Shown here one piece after another: positions 36,245-50,266 of a stretch of 64,000 nt of DNA (position 1 is its first letter; the number at the start of each line of letters is the position of its first letter). A program made the position numbers and the translations under genes. The notes under the pieces were generated by a model that saw nothing but the letters and a program-made list of their open reading frames with translations, was not told where the DNA came from and ran no database searches. The stretch spans positions 6,605,498 to 6,669,497 of the forward strand of contig OU964921.1 of the NCBI GenBank assembly GCA_918807975.1, in the 5' to 3' direction. This DNA comes from Aplidium turbinatum. Lineage: Eukaryota; Chordata; Ascidiacea; Aplousobranchia; Polyclinidae.

Positions 36245-37345
36245 TAGGCTATATTATACTGTATATAATAAACAAGTGTAACAAGTCAATTTTATGGCAA
36301 TATAATCTGCACAAATAACCTGTTTGGATAAGGCCCTTGTGTTTTACCTTCAAAGCCCGAGTGGAAAGGTTGCAGGAGCAAAATAAAATGGTCCCTCGTC
36401 TTTTACCATTATAATATGATTCACAGTCAAAATGTAAGCGACTAAGCGTACCATGAGGTGGAGCTACTTTGAACACTTTTCACAGTTATTTGCGTGTATT
36501 TTTTAGAGTATTTATACTAAATATCTCAAATATGGTCACTATTGTGTGTGATCGGATAAAAAACTCGTTGTCCACTTTGAAAAGCACTACATACACATTG
36601 ATGCAGCCAAACAAAACAATAAGTATGGCTACTTTGAACACGGTCCAAAGTTATGCACACCAACATAGCGCTAAATACGGTAACTCTTATTAAACTTTTA
36701 TTAGAAATACCAAAAACACGCTGCTATATCATCATGCTTGTTATGCTCTTACATGCGCAGGAAATTAATTTAAAAAACAAAGCTTTTTTAACTATTTTAT
36801 CTTGATAATGAGCTGCCATATTATGTATTTGTTCTACAATATATAGGCTACTTAATATCGTTGCTGCGAACACTTTATTTCTGTATGAAATCTGTAAATA
36901 GTCCTTGTTTTGATAGTCCGTTATGTAATTTCAATATGTGTGTGTAACTGTGTATATTAGTTTGTTTTTGTGATGTTGGGTTCAGTCGTGTTCTCATTGC
37001 TTTAAGAATTGGCGCTCCAGTTGTTCCAGGAACGAGGAGGCGACTGATTCTTAACTAATTCATCAACTTATTTTAAAGTATCAGGTTTGGTGGCCGTGCT
37101 TGACTATATTTATTGATGCATATACCGCAATATTAGATCCTTTCACGCACGTCTTAAACCATTAAGGTTTTGCCACCTTTTCCTTTTGTTAGTTTTGTTA
37201 CTGTATTTCTTTTTCTCAATATCATTTCTTTTGCATTCTGACAAAGAAAAATAAATTGAATTGAATTGAATTGTAACACTAGATAGCGAAAAAAAAACAC
37301 TAGATGCAATCCAAAAACACTAGATCTAAAGGAAAAACACTAGTA
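36245..37345. other. No gene; probable LINE 3' tail at the right end
   Basis: About 37140-37275 reads TTTCTTTTGCATTCTGACAA then AATAAATTGAATTGAATTG. A similar stretch is at 35160 and a diverged one near 57020-57145, so this is probably a LINE 3' end with a TTGAA-type tail. Nothing else is recognisable. Confidence 0.4.
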
Positions 37346-37353
37346 GTGGCACC

Positions 37354-38201
37354 CAGTGTTGTACGTTGACGCTGAGGCTAGCGCCGTCATTTTTTTTTAA
37401 TTGTCGGAAGTGATAGCGCCGTCAACTATTTTGCCGATTTTAAGCGTCAAGCGCTATGCGTCATTTTTTGTTATCTCATTTCACAAAGAAAGTTTTACAA
37501 TGTATTTTGGCCAGCGCGACTCAACCGAATTTCCATACTGTCTTTCGCGTTGGTTGGAATGGCTACCTGGAATACAAGCGGAAGAAGTTCACCAAATGGT
37601 GATCACTCATATCGTGAGCAGTATCGAGAACGAGGGATCAGAGACAGAAAGTGAAAAATCAATGAATGTCATCGCGGAGGTTGAAGATACTTTATTTCAA
37701 AAGCTCTATGCCCCTGAAAAGAGCGATGATGGTGCAGTGGACCACGATGAAAAATTTATATATATATGCTAAACCATCACAGCATGCTTGGAACAGTGAT
37801 ACATTTCCGAGTGAACGTTTTCAAACCTTGTTTTTAAAATACAACACATTAATACCATCCAGCACTGCTGTGGAACACATGTTTTCACTTGGAAAGGACA
37901 TTATGCATCCCAAACGCAGCAGATTGTCAGACAAACGTTTTGAAATGCTTGTGTTTCTACAAGGAAATAACTAATAGGCTAAGCAGCTAATTACAATAGT
38001 CTCAAAACATAATACCTGCTCTTTATTCCTAGCTTTTGTTGGCCTAAACTTGGTTGAAATACTTCCGTTTTGTGAGACCCTGGCTAAAATAGCGCTGACG
38101 CCGTCAATTTTTTTGACATCTGACGCAGTACGTACTTTACGTCTTAATTAGACAATTCGCGCTGACGCCGTCAATTGATTTCATTGACGCTTAGAACACT
38201 G
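37354..38201 (+). mobile_element. hAT element, 848 bp, internally deleted
   Basis: Ends are CAGTGTTGTACGTTGACGC and GCTTAGAACACTG. The target duplication GTGGCACC is perfect at 37346-37353 and 38202-38209. The interior encodes the C-terminal hAT dimerisation region at about 37735-37974 (SSTAVEHMFSLGKDIMHPKR, LSDKRFEMLVFLQGN) after a short upstream frame with YCLSRWLEWLPGIQAEEVHQ. Confidence 0.92.
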
Positions 38202-38389
38202 GTGGCACCATTGAACAATACCTTGATACAATGTTAGACTCAGTGCTTCCACTTTGAAGGATTTTATACCACCGTCATTCTGGCAGAATAGTTTTTCCGC
38301 TTTCCGCCTAAAAAAGTTATCCGTGAATAAGTGCGAGGCGTAAAGTGCGACGTGACATACTTTCGAAAAATCTTAAATAAAACTATATT

Positions 38390-41084
38390 CCGCAACACGT
38401 GCCACTTAAATTTTGCTTGCATCGGATTCATTCCAGGGATGTGCCTCAATAGGTGGGCATTTGGGAGGAACGTTCAGCAGAACGGTTCAAAGATGGAGGA
38501 TATTTTTGCGATATTCAAGAAAATAATACGATTTTGCATAAAAAACACATCTCCAAACATCTTCGAATAGAACTACATCTGGACACAAACCATCTGTATA
38601 TTCCGCAACACGTGCCACTTAAATTTTGCATGCATCAGATTTAGTATTAAATTACCTTTCCAGGGATGTGCATCAATAGGTGGGCATTTAGGAGGAACGT
38701 CCAGCAGAACGGTTCAAAGATGGAGAATATTTTTACGATAATCAAGAAAATAATACGACTTTTTCATAAAAAACACATCTCCAAACATCTTCGAATAGAA
38801 CTATATTCCGCAACACGTGCCACTTAAATTTTGCATGCATCGGATTTAGTATTAAATTTTCTTTCCAGGGATGTGCATCAATAGGTAGGCATTTGGGAGA
38901 AACGTCCAGCAGAACGGTTCAAAGATGGAGGATATTTTTACGATATTCAAGAAAATAATACGACTTTTTCATAAAAAACACATCTCCAAACATCTTCGAA
39001 TAGAACTATATTCCGCAACACGTGCCACTTAAATTTTGCATGCATCGGATTCAGTATTAAATTACCTTTCCAGGGATGTGCATCAATAGGTGGGCATTTG
39101 GGAGGAACGTCCAGCAGAACGGTTCAAAGATGGAGGATATTTTTGCAATATTCAAGAAAATAGCAGATTTTGCATAAAAAACACATCTCCAAACATCTTC
39201 AAATAGAACTATATTCCGCAACACGTGCCACTTAAATTTTGTATGCATCCGACTTAGTATTAAATTACATTTCCAGGGATGTGCATCAATAGGTGGGCAT
39301 TTGGGAGGAACGTCCAGCAGAACGGTTCAAAAATGGAGGATACTTTTACGATATTCAAGAAAATAATACGACTTTTTCATAAAAAACACATCTCCAAACA
39401 TCTTCGAATAGAACTATATTCCGCAACACGTGCCACTTAAATTTTGCATGCATCGGATTCAGTATTAAATTACCTTTCCAGGGATGTGCATCAATAGGTG
39501 GGCATTTAGGAGGAACGTCCAGCAGAACGGTTCAAAGATGTAGGATATTTTTACGATATTCAAGAAAATAATACAACTTTTTCATAAAAAACACATCTCC
39601 AAACATCTTCGAATAGAACTATATTCCGCAACACGTGCCACTTAAATTTTGCATGCATCGGATTCAGTATTAAATTACCTTTCCAGGGATGTGCATCAAT
39701 AGGTGGGCATTTGGGAGGAACGTCCAGCAGAACGGTTCAAAGATGGAGGATATTTTTACAATATTTGGAGGAAATTTTTACGATATTCAAGAAAATAATA
39801 CGACTTTTTCATAAAAGACACATCTCCAAACATCTTCGAATAGAACTATATTCCGCAACACGTGCCACTTAAATTTTGCATGCATCGGATTCAGTATTAA
39901 ATTACCTTTCCAGGGATGTGCATCAATAGGTGGGCATTTGGGAGGAACGTCCAGCAGAACGGTTCAAAGATGGAGGGTATTTTTACGATATTCAAGAAAA
40001 TAGCAGATTTTGCATAAAAAACACATCTCCAAACATCTTCAAATAGAACTATATTCCGCAACACGTGCCACTTAAATTTTGCATGCATCCGATTTAGTAT
40101 TAAATTACCTTTCCAGGGATGTGCATCAATAGGTGGGCATTTGGGAGGAACGTCCAGCAGAACGGTTCAAAGATGGAGGATATTTTTACGATATTCAAGA
40201 AAATAATACGATTTTGCAAAAAAAACACATCTCCAAACATCTTCAAATAGAACTATATTCCGCAACACGTGCCACTTAAATTTTGCATGCATCCGATTTA
40301 GTATTAAATTACCTTTCCAGGGATGTGCATCAATAGGTGGGCATTTGGGAGGAACGTCCAGCAGAACGGTTCAAAGATGGAGGATATTTTTACGATATTC
40401 AAGAAAATAATACGACTTTTTCATAAAAAACACATCTCCAAACATCTTCGAATAGAACTATATTCCGCAACACGTGCCACTTAAATTTTGCATGCATCGG
40501 ATTCAGTATTAAATTACCTTTCCAGGGATGTGCATCAATAGGTGGGCATTTGGGAGGAACGTCCAGCAGAACGTTCAAAAATGGAGGATATTTTTGCGAT
40601 ATTCAAGAAAATAGCAGATTTTGCATTAAAAACACATCTCCAAACATCTTCAAATAGAACTATATTCCGCAACACGTGCCACTTAAATTTTGCATGCATC
40701 GGATTTAGTATTAAATTACCTTTCCAGGGATGTGCATCAATAGGTGGGCATTTGGGAGGAACGTCCAGCAGAACGGTTCAAAGATGGAGGATATTTTTAC
40801 GATGTTCAAGAAAATAATAGATTTTGCAAAAAAAAACACATCTCCAAACATCTTCAAATAGAACTATATTCCACAACACGTGCCACTTAAATTTTGCATG
40901 CATCGGATTCAGTATTAAATTACCTTTCCAGGGATGTGCATCAATAGGTGGGCATTTGGGAGGAACGTCCAGCAGAATGGTTCAAAGATGGAGGATATTT
41001 TTACGATATTCAAGAAAATAATACGATTTTGCATAAAAAACACATCTCCAAACATCTTCGAATAGAACTATATTCCGCAACACG
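38390..41084 (+). repeat. Tandem array, 13 units of ~204 bp
   Basis: The landmark CCAGGGATGTGC recurs at 38433, 38660, 38865, 39070, 39273, 39479, 39683, 39910, 40113, 40318, 40522, 40724 and 40928. Spacing is 202-206 bp, except two units of 227 bp. One long unit (near 39760) has a local duplication of the GGAGG...TTTTTACGATATT stretch. The array breaks off mid-unit at 41084, where CAGGGGCGCCGGAAC begins. Confidence 0.95.
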
Positions 41085-41752
41085 CAGGGGCGCCGGAACA
41101 ATTTTTGACTGGGGGGCAAGATTACGGAAAAAGGGCACTTTTGTTTACTAAAAGACCAATTTTTTTCAAGTTTTAAGATAAGATATAGCGATAATGCTAA
41201 TCTATCAGCTCACTTTGTATTGAGTAATGATAGCCTACAAGTGTCCGTTATACAAAGAAGGGCATCATGCTGTGTTATAATGATGTAACCTACTGTCAAG
41301 CCTTAAAGCAGCCTGCGGCCATGGCCGCTAAGTAGTGCTTGAATGACCGCCGGTGCTACCTCTTCAATCGGCCAAGTTTGGCCGCCGGTCTCTTCTAGCT
41401 AATTATTTAATTTCGCAATAGAATGATCGTGGATTAACTGTCGTAATATGTAGTATCAAAGAGTGACGCAAAATTAGGTTAGCGCGTCATAATCGCCACT
41501 GTTGCATTGTGCGGGAATAGGCTATTTGTTATTGATGGAATATATCCATTTGCGATCACCAGCGCTGTAAGTCTTTGTTTGTAATTCCCGACGTTTATTT
41601 TAACAAAGTCTTCCGAAGTGCTAATTTACGTGGGCTGGCAATATTGTCGTTTTTCTAGGGGAGTGACGAACTTCTTTAAAAGGATTCTAGGGGAGTGACG
41701 AACTTCTTTAAAATTAGCCACATTGGAGACACTCGTGCGAGTGTCGTTAGAT
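41085..41752. other. Central segment between arrays; possible second hAT end
   Basis: It starts CAGGGGCGCCGGAACAATTT, a hAT-like terminus cutting a repeat unit. No matching right end was found. At 41656-41713 a 28-base unit with CTAGGGGAGTGACGAACTTC is tandemly duplicated. Confidence 0.4.
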
Positions 41753-42608
41753 CAGGGGTTCCCAACCTGTGGTACGCGTACCACTAGTGGTACGCGAAGG
41801 TTTTTCAGGTGGTGCGCGGGTAGCTTCCATTTTTTTCACTAAAACCTGTATTCACAACTTTATATTTTGTTTATCTGGTTTTGTTTATAATTTTTTTTCC
41901 ACGAGGCCTATACTTATTGTTACGTATAACTATTCTTGTTGTTTGTACGTACGTTGTTTGTACGTACGTACGTAACTATTCTTGTTGCAAAATACAGGTC
42001 ATGTCAATTGTCAACACAGAGCACAGTTGCTTTGGAAAGCCGTACAACGCTGTGGGACAGTGGGCGTTAATTATGTCAAATGATTGTTCTCGATAAATAT
42101 CATCTACTATTTTATAGCTTAAGCTACAAATAGCTTTGAATAATGCTATAGTTGTAAGCTTAAAATAGGTCCGAATAAAATGTTCAATAACAGTTACAAG
42201 GAATGTTCTCCAATAAACTTCTTGCTCAGTATGGCCTCTTCATATTCACCGCTAGCTTCCCATGCTGTTCCACAGCTACCGGTACTCATTTTCCCTTCCA
42301 CGTGGAAATGCCAGCAGGGATTTTCAGTCATGATGAACAAAAAGTCGAAACCGACTAGATGCGCCAGAAATGACTTTCGATGCGCTGTTAGCAAATTTAC
42401 ACCGCGAATCGACCAACTGGTGGACAGTAAATAAAAATCTCATTAAATTTAGTTGTGGTGCTTTAGTGTTATTTTAGTACGCCAATATTATTCTTCTGAA
42501 TAAAATATGATTCGACCAAATTAGTTGTTCTGCAAGAATTGGTACGCTTAGCAGTAGGCTACAGAGCGTCCAAGTGTTACGAGATCGTAAAAAGGTTGGG
42601 AACCCCTG
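41753..42608 (+). mobile_element. hAT element, 856 bp, nested
   Basis: Ends are CAGGGGTTCCCAACCTGTGG and AGGTTGGGAACCCCTG. The target duplication CGTTAGAT is perfect at 41745-41752 and 42609-42616. At 42315-42434 it keeps a C-terminal transposase remnant (QGFSVMMNKKSKPTR, DFRCAVSKFTPRIDQLVD) like ZBED-type hAT proteins. Confidence 0.93.
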
Positions 42609-42745
42609 CGTTAGATGGTCCCGCAGTACTGGATTATACAATCCCGATAAAGCAGTTATTACGTGGTGCAACCTTTTTATTGTAGGACGTCGCCCAGCCC
42701 CAGACTTCAACAACGCTAAGTGATCATTTTAGCATTGTTGCAAGT

Positions 42746-44015
42746 ATAAACTGAATCCGATGCATGTAAAATTTAAGTGGCACGTATTGCGGAATATAAT
42801 TCTATTCGAAGATGTTTGGAGATGTGTTTTTTTTGCAAAATCTATTATTTTCTTGAATATCGTAAAAATATCTTCCATCATTGAACCGTTCTGCTGGACG
42901 TTCCTCCCAAATGCCCACCTATTGATGCACATCCCTGGAAAGGTAATTTAATACTAAATCCGATGCATGCAAAATTTAAGTGGCACGTGTTGCGGAATAT
43001 AGTTCTATTTGAAGATGTTTGGAGATGTGTTTTTTATGCAAAATCTGCTATTTTCTTGAATATCGTAAAAATATCCTCCATCTTTGAACCGTTCTGCTGG
43101 ACGTTCCTCCCAAATGCCCACCTATTGATGCACATCCCTGGAAAGGTAATTTAATACTGAATCCGATGCATGCAAAATTTAAGTGGCACGTGTTGCGGAA
43201 TATAGTTCTATTCGAAGATGTTTGGTGATGTGTTTTTTATGAAAAAGTTGAATTATTTTCTTGAATATCGTAAAAATATCCTCCATCTTTGAACCGTTCT
43301 GCTGGACGTTCCTCCCAAATGCCCACCTATTGATGCACATCCCTGGAAAGGTAATTTAATACTAAATCCGATGCATGCAAAATTTAAGTGGCACGTGTTG
43401 CGGAATATAGTTCTATTCGAAGATGTTTGGAGATGTGTTTTTTATGAAAAAGTCGTATTATTTTCTTGAATATCGTAAAAATATCCTACATCTTTGAACC
43501 GTTCTGCTGGACGTTCCTCCCAAATGCCCACCTATTGATGCACATCCCTGGAAAGGTAATTTAATACTGAATCTGATGCATGCAAAATTTAAGTGGCACG
43601 TGTTGCGGAATATAGTTCTATTCGAAGATGTTTGGAGATGTGTTTTTAATGAAAAAGTCGTATTATTTTCTTGAATATCGTAAAAATATCCTCCATCTTT
43701 GAACCGTTCTGCTGGACGTTCCTCCCAAATGCCCACCTATTGATGCACATCCCTGGAAAGGTAATTTAATACTAACTCTGATGCATGCAAAATTTAAGTG
43801 GCACGTGTTGCGAAATATAGTTCTATTCGAAGATGTTTGAAGATGTGTTTTTTTTGCAAAATCTTTTATTTTCTTGAATATCGCAAAAATATCCTACATC
43901 TTTGAACTGTTCTGCTGGACGTTCCTCCCACATGCCCACCTATTGATGCACATCCCTGGAAAGGTAATTTAATACTGAATCCGATGCATGCAAAATTTAA
44001 GTGGCACGTGTTGCG
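42746..44015 (-). repeat. Tandem array, 6 units of ~204 bp, inverted
   Basis: These are the same units as at 38390-41084 in reverse. The landmark GCACATCCCTGG recurs six times between about 42930 and 43960. The outermost unit joins the mirrored flank at 44020-44140. Confidence 0.95.
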
Positions 44016-44515
44016 GAATATAGTTTTATTTAAGATTTTTCGAAGGTATATCACGTCGCACTTTATGCCTCGCACTTCTTCACGGATAACTTTTTTAGGC
44101 GGAAAGCGGAAAAACTATTCTGCCAGAATGACGGTGGTGATTTTATCCCGAAATCGGGATTTTTCAACGCTTCGAAGGATAAAAAAAGGAAATGAAGATA
44201 GGAAGGATTTTTTAAGGATTTTTAACAATTTTACAAAAAAATTTTGTCTTAAAAAGGGAATTGTTGTTTTTAGCAATTTTAAAGTAAATTTTATTAATAT
44301 TTCCTTTCAAAAGTTCTAAAAACGACTGGAATAGCGATGATCAACTGGTTTCCGTCGTCACTGGACATCCGGAACCCCTCTTACTTTCTTTCCTATTTTC
44401 GCCTTTCTGTCGCTTGATTTCTTTTTGCCATTTTGGGAATTGGACGAGATTGCAGTCTGGAGTGAGAGATTTAGTTCTCAATTCTTTAAGTTAAAATAAG
44501 GTAATCCGTTGATTT

Positions 44516-45653
44516 CAGTGACGTTCGGTGGCTTAAGCCGTTGGGAAAGCAACTTGGAAATATGCTGCAGCAAGGTAGTAGGCACGAAGGGCGTAACCGT
44601 GGGGCGAAGCCCGAAGGTGTGTTGCCGAAGGCAACACTTCCAGCGGGGGGTCTGGGGGGCCACCCCCAGAAATTTTTGAAAAACACTTCCAATTTGGTGC
44701 GCTCTGAGAGCATTTCCAAAACAAATCAAAAATAAAAATCTGTCAAATTGTGCTTCGCCTATGTCGTGATCATACATCCATTTAATGTTTAGAAGTCATG
44801 AACAATCTTAATTTTAACGTTGCAGGACCAAAATCCAGTGTTAGACATGGAATAATAGTTGTCTAAGTATTTAATTCGTCATGAATGTTCATTCTCAGAT
44901 ATTCAGTTAGGCCTACACTACAAAAACTAACACTTAGGCCTAAACATTACAACCGCAAGCAATTTGTACAAAAAGCTGGATAAGTTTGCCTCCTGCGTAT
45001 AGAAGCTTAACGAACTAAACATTGCATCCGCAGCTGAACGTTCATTGGCGAAGTAACGTTATATCAACGTTGTAAAAAGGGCAAAGGCATGACTATGAAA
45101 GCTAGTAGGCTAAAGTACATGGCGAGGAGACATCAAAAAACAGCAACAATTATTTCGGCATTATGATGCTGTGCTCTGTACCGTGACGAGAGACCATTCT
45201 GACGAGTTAGTCTAGTCGCTCTAGCGAATGTTCGCATTGACGTCACTGGGAAAGCACAACTAACCATACCATAACCATAACACATCTGATTGGCTAAGCA
45301 GCTGGTGACGTTTTGCAAAACGAGTGAAGATTGGATAAAACGAAGGCGTTTTTTGACATTTTTGAATCTGGGAAAGCAAGTTTGATAGTTGCTTACCTGG
45401 AGCCTCAGTGATTGTTTCTGACAGAAGCGTTTTCGTTGATTGGCATTTATAGGCAAGACATGCGGTTCAGTGAGGACTTAGACTACTCCCAAGCGTTACG
45501 AGTAATTCTAGTCACTAATACAGTAATTTTCAAGTTAAAATAGACGTGATGAAAATAATAAGAAGGTAAACCTAGAATTCAGTCATTATATTTTGCATAA
45601 TTTTCGCTCAGGTAAGCACTGCTTTCCTTGCTTTCCCTCACCGATCGTCACTG
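44516..45653. mobile_element. hAT-like element X, copy 2 (no LINE)
   Basis: Ends are CAGTGACGTTCGGTGGC and CACCGATCGTCACTG. The target duplication GTTGATTT is perfect at 44508-44515 and 45654-45661. It is inverted relative to the 8601-12696 copy and serves as the LINE-free reference. A self-complementary stretch near 44610-44680 (GGGGCGAAGCCCGAAGG, TTGCCGAAGGCAACACTTCC) is conserved in both. Confidence 0.88.
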
Positions 45654-46069
45654 GTTGATTTACACTTGAAGTTGAGTAGCAATGACAATAAAGTTCACTG
45701 AGGTTCGACGTACAGTTAGGTATGATAAGCTTAGGCTAGTGATATCCTTCCGGTTTAGAAAAGTTAGTTTTTTGCTTATGCTAACTGGTTATGGTGTCAT
45801 AATAATAGAGGCTATGTAGTATGTATACAACATGCATAGTGTACACAGTCAGACTGAGTCAGTACGGTATCATGAATAGGCCTAGTATCCTGGAGTTTTT
45901 CGTCAGTCTCAGATGATTGTGAAAACGTTACTGACAAGGAGAAAAAAGAGATAGCCTAGCCAATAGTGTTAAGTTAGCGGCTTAGCGCATCAAGGAAAAC
46001 TAAACTAAACACAAAAATAAATTTGTTAATGGATGGATTATTCGTTGAAACTAGACCATTGGTCTGTGA

Positions 46070-46175
46070 ACTAGACATTTACCACCTGTACATGTTTGCT
46101 GTTAGGAGTCCGGGTAGGAAAGATGAGAGTGGTAATTGGTAAATGATGTCTAGGACTCCAGGTGGTAAATGTCCC
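46070..46175. repeat. Short inverted repeat
   Basis: ACATTTACCACCTG at about 46074 is mirrored by CAGGTGGTAAATGT at about 46157. It lies in the right part of the 8.3-kb element. Confidence 0.6.
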
Positions 46176-46527
46176 AGAACCGACTAACTGACAAGCAGTT
46201 TTTTGGCTGGACAGTGAACAAAGGAAGTAAACCATGTTATTGCAAAATATGGGTTGCTTTTGTGCAGCCTACTGTCCTAATAAAACAACGTTGCTTCGAC
46301 ATACCGGTGCTACTGAATAAAATCGAGATTAAAATAGCTTTAACTGAGATTATAGTAACTTTAAAGTTGTATTAGCACCTTTTTTAACCTAAATAACGTC
46401 AAAAATAACTTCGCCTATGAAGGAAATTTTAAAAAATTTCCGACTGAGAAAAAAGGGATTTTTCAGGACAAAAAAGGAAATTGAAGAGAATTTATCAATT
46501 GTCAGAAGTGGAAGCACTGGTTAGACT

Positions 46528-47939
<1,412 letters not shown>

Positions 47940-48242
47940 AGTCACTCATTTTATTTTCTCGTTTTCATAAAGCACACTCAAAGTTGCCAGATTCAGGGTT
48001 ACCAGACTGAAATTTTCAAAAAAGGCCAAACTCACCGAAAAAAATAGGCCAATTTAAGGCCAAACAGGTAGAAAAAAGACCAAAAATAAGCCAAACTCAA
48101 ACAAGATAAAATAAGCATTGTAAGTCGTGACTCAATGTGCCAGAATCCGATCTTGGATTTGTTCTTGTTGAATATCAGCATTCAGCAGCAGAGTTGTCAG
48201 ACTATGAAAAGGTCTTAAAGCCAAAATAATACGTTTGTCCAC

Positions 48243-48510
48243 CTCCTTAGCTCAGTGGTTACGCGCCCGGCTCAAGATCAAGCGGCGCTGGTTCGACTCT
48301 CGGGGTGTGCGCTTGAGAAACGCACTTTCAAGACTGCTCTCTATTCAGCGGCACCTATTGAATGGATTAATTTCCCGGCAACAACAATCCGAAAACTTCA
48401 CTCGGTAACGGCCTTGCGTCAAGAGCCTCTACAAGTATGCGAAACTACCAGGAATAACCTATCAAGGCTTTGTCAATCCCAGAATAAAGATTCGAAAACT
48501 AAACCAAACC
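48243..48510 (+). mobile_element. SINE-A, complete copy
   Basis: The tRNA-like head has CTTAGCTCAGTGGTTACGCG (A box) and GCTGGTTCGACTCTCGG (B box). The body has GCGCTTGAGAAACGCA, TTCAGCGGCACCTATTGAAT and TCAAGAGCCTCTACAAGTAT, and the tail is AAACTAAACCAAACC. This copy is used as family reference. Confidence 0.88.
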
Positions 48511-48604
48511 TAATACAAACCAAAGCCAAACAAGGAAAAATTATATAAAAAAGGCCGAATCTACTTGCATGTTTCTATCAAAGTAATGTCTATAATATTC
48601 ACAT

Positions 48605-48915
48605 TTATTTTGTTTGTTTGTTTATCTTTATCCTGCAATGCGGAAAAGCGGACTTGAGCGCTATGCATCGGTGTATGCCTTCCGACATACACCTGACCCA
48701 CGCTGCAGCCGACGGCAATGTCTGTTTCCGGTTGTCTACTCTACTTATGCTTAAAATTTGGTAGGCCTACTACCCATTACTCGAAATCGATCACTGGGTA
48801 GAGGCAATTATCGTAAAGTTTCTTGCCCAGAGAAACAACAGCAAGTGCGGGTGGCTGGAGTCGAACATGCAGGCTCTCGACTGCGAGCCCAACGCGCTAA
48901 CCACTCGGCCTTGTA
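48605..48915 (-). mobile_element. SINE-B-like tRNA-derived SINE
   Basis: In reverse it begins GGCCGAGTGGTTAGCGCGTT (A box), with CATGTTCGACTCCAGCCACC (B box) about 35 bases on. A long body ends in AAAGATAAACAAACAAACAA. The head resembles a tRNA with a variable arm; the length and 3' repeat mark it as a SINE, not a tRNA gene. Confidence 0.78.
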
Positions 48916-49003
48916 GCGGATTTTAATAAATTATGCTGATGAGTTTTAATGCGCTATACAGTGGTGACATCTGGCACCACTGGCTGGCTTAAAGGGTGAG
49001 CGC

Positions 49004-49411
49004 AGTCTGACTGGTAGCCACTTTAACAAGTAGAAATTCTGCCACTAAAATTGATTAGAATGAAACCGCCAACCAATCAGAACATGTTATAAGAGGCTAC
49101 CGTCCAATTGTGATCTTTCTAGCACTCAGCCAGAGAGTTAATGCTTGTTTTGAACTTTATTTGGTAATTACAAAAGAAAAAAGAGCAATAGCAGTGGTGG
49201 GAATCGAACCCGCGTCAATGAAATAACTACTTTCTAACCCTAACCCCTAAGCCAACCAGCTGACAGAAAATCATCACTTGATTTGCTTTGTATCATCTTC
49301 TTTTCGCTCTTTTTCACGTCATAGAAAACGTAGCTTATGATTGGTTGGCGGTGCATTCTAGTCAATTCCAGTGGCAGAATTTTACTTGTTGAAGTGGCTA
49401 CCAGTCTGACT
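49004..49411. mobile_element. TIR element with tRNA-like core
   Basis: The left arm AGTCTGACTGGTAGCCACTT...GCCACTAAAATTGATTAGAA is mirrored at the right end (about 75-base arms). The core, read in reverse over 49195-49266, gives TTGGCTTAGGGGTTAG and GCGGGTTCGATTCCCACCAC, matching A and B boxes. No clear target duplication was seen. Confidence 0.75.
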
Positions 49412-49513
49412 CGGCACCGGCGTCACATTACCAGTCGTCGTTGTTGTCGTCGTTACGAGTGTTAAACAAGTATAGAACATGTATTGAACAATGGTGAATG
49501 TAGCGGACAGCAG

Positions 49514-49578
49514 GCCTTAATATCAATTCAATATAAACAAACATTCTTATACGTTAAATATAAACTAAATAAATGTTA
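49514..49578 (+). repeat. 65-bp direct repeat, left copy
   Basis: Starts GCCTTAATATCAATTCAATA and is identical to 52392-52456. The pair brackets the Penelope palindrome. Confidence 0.85.
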
Positions 49579-50266
49579 GACCTACTTGGTACCCTTGGTT
49601 CCAATTTAGCCCAAATTTGGGGGGCCTCTGTAGCGATCCATTATTTCATCATGTAAGTTTTTCTGCCTTTTACTATAGTGAACTAGTTTAACTTAAATTT
49701 ATTTCCTAACGTTTCTGTAATTTTCCATGTAATCTGCCCCCGAAGAAAATAGAAAAAGGAGACTGATAATATAAAATGATTTGTTCGCATTTGGCAAAAA
49801 CACAGTCAGACCAGCGCAGCTGGGAAAAACATTAAATTGATTGTTTAGTTAAAAATGTAATAATTCAATTTGGGTAGAGAGGTAACTCTTTTAAACCATA
49901 AACAGACATAACTCAGCAACAACACTACATTTAACATTATAAAAACAAAAAACAAAAAGCGAACGTTTTCGGCTAGTCATATAGCCCTTTTCAAGCCTAT
50001 AAGAAAATACATTATTAAAAGAAATGCTAAAGAATCATATAGTATCACAGCAAAAATATGGTCAAAGCTAAACATTTGAGAAACTGCCTCGCTCACACAA
50101 AATGATAACTGAAAATTACACAGCACAACGGGTCAAGTATTTCAGAGGTAAAATTAATTGATTGTTCAGACAAGGACTCAGGCAGATTACGCAAGAAAGA
50201 CAGAAGCACAAGAGATAGTGGCACAAAACAAAGTAAATGCGAGAAACACAAGACGTGATAATTCAA

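Larger units (their letters stand above)
38241..46519. mobile_element. 8.3-kb hAT-like element with internal inverted satellite arrays
   Basis: Ends are CAGTGCTTCCACTT and AAGTGGAAGCACTG, flanked by the perfect duplication GTTAGACT (38233-38240 and 46520-46527). Just inside, 38259-38390 (ACCACCGTCATTCTGGCAGA, TTTTTCCGCTTTCCGCC) is mirrored at about 44020-44140, and the inverted arrays follow. The middle (41085-42745) differs. Another hAT (41753-42608) and element X copy 2 (44516-45653) are nested inside. No transposase frame was found, so this copy is non-autonomous. Confidence 0.85.

Noticed and set aside
38331-43736. Many recurring ~63-91 codon frames (HAKFKWHVLRNIVLFEDV type)
   Set aside because: They are the same chance frame repeated in each ~204-bp satellite unit, on whichever strand the array lies.
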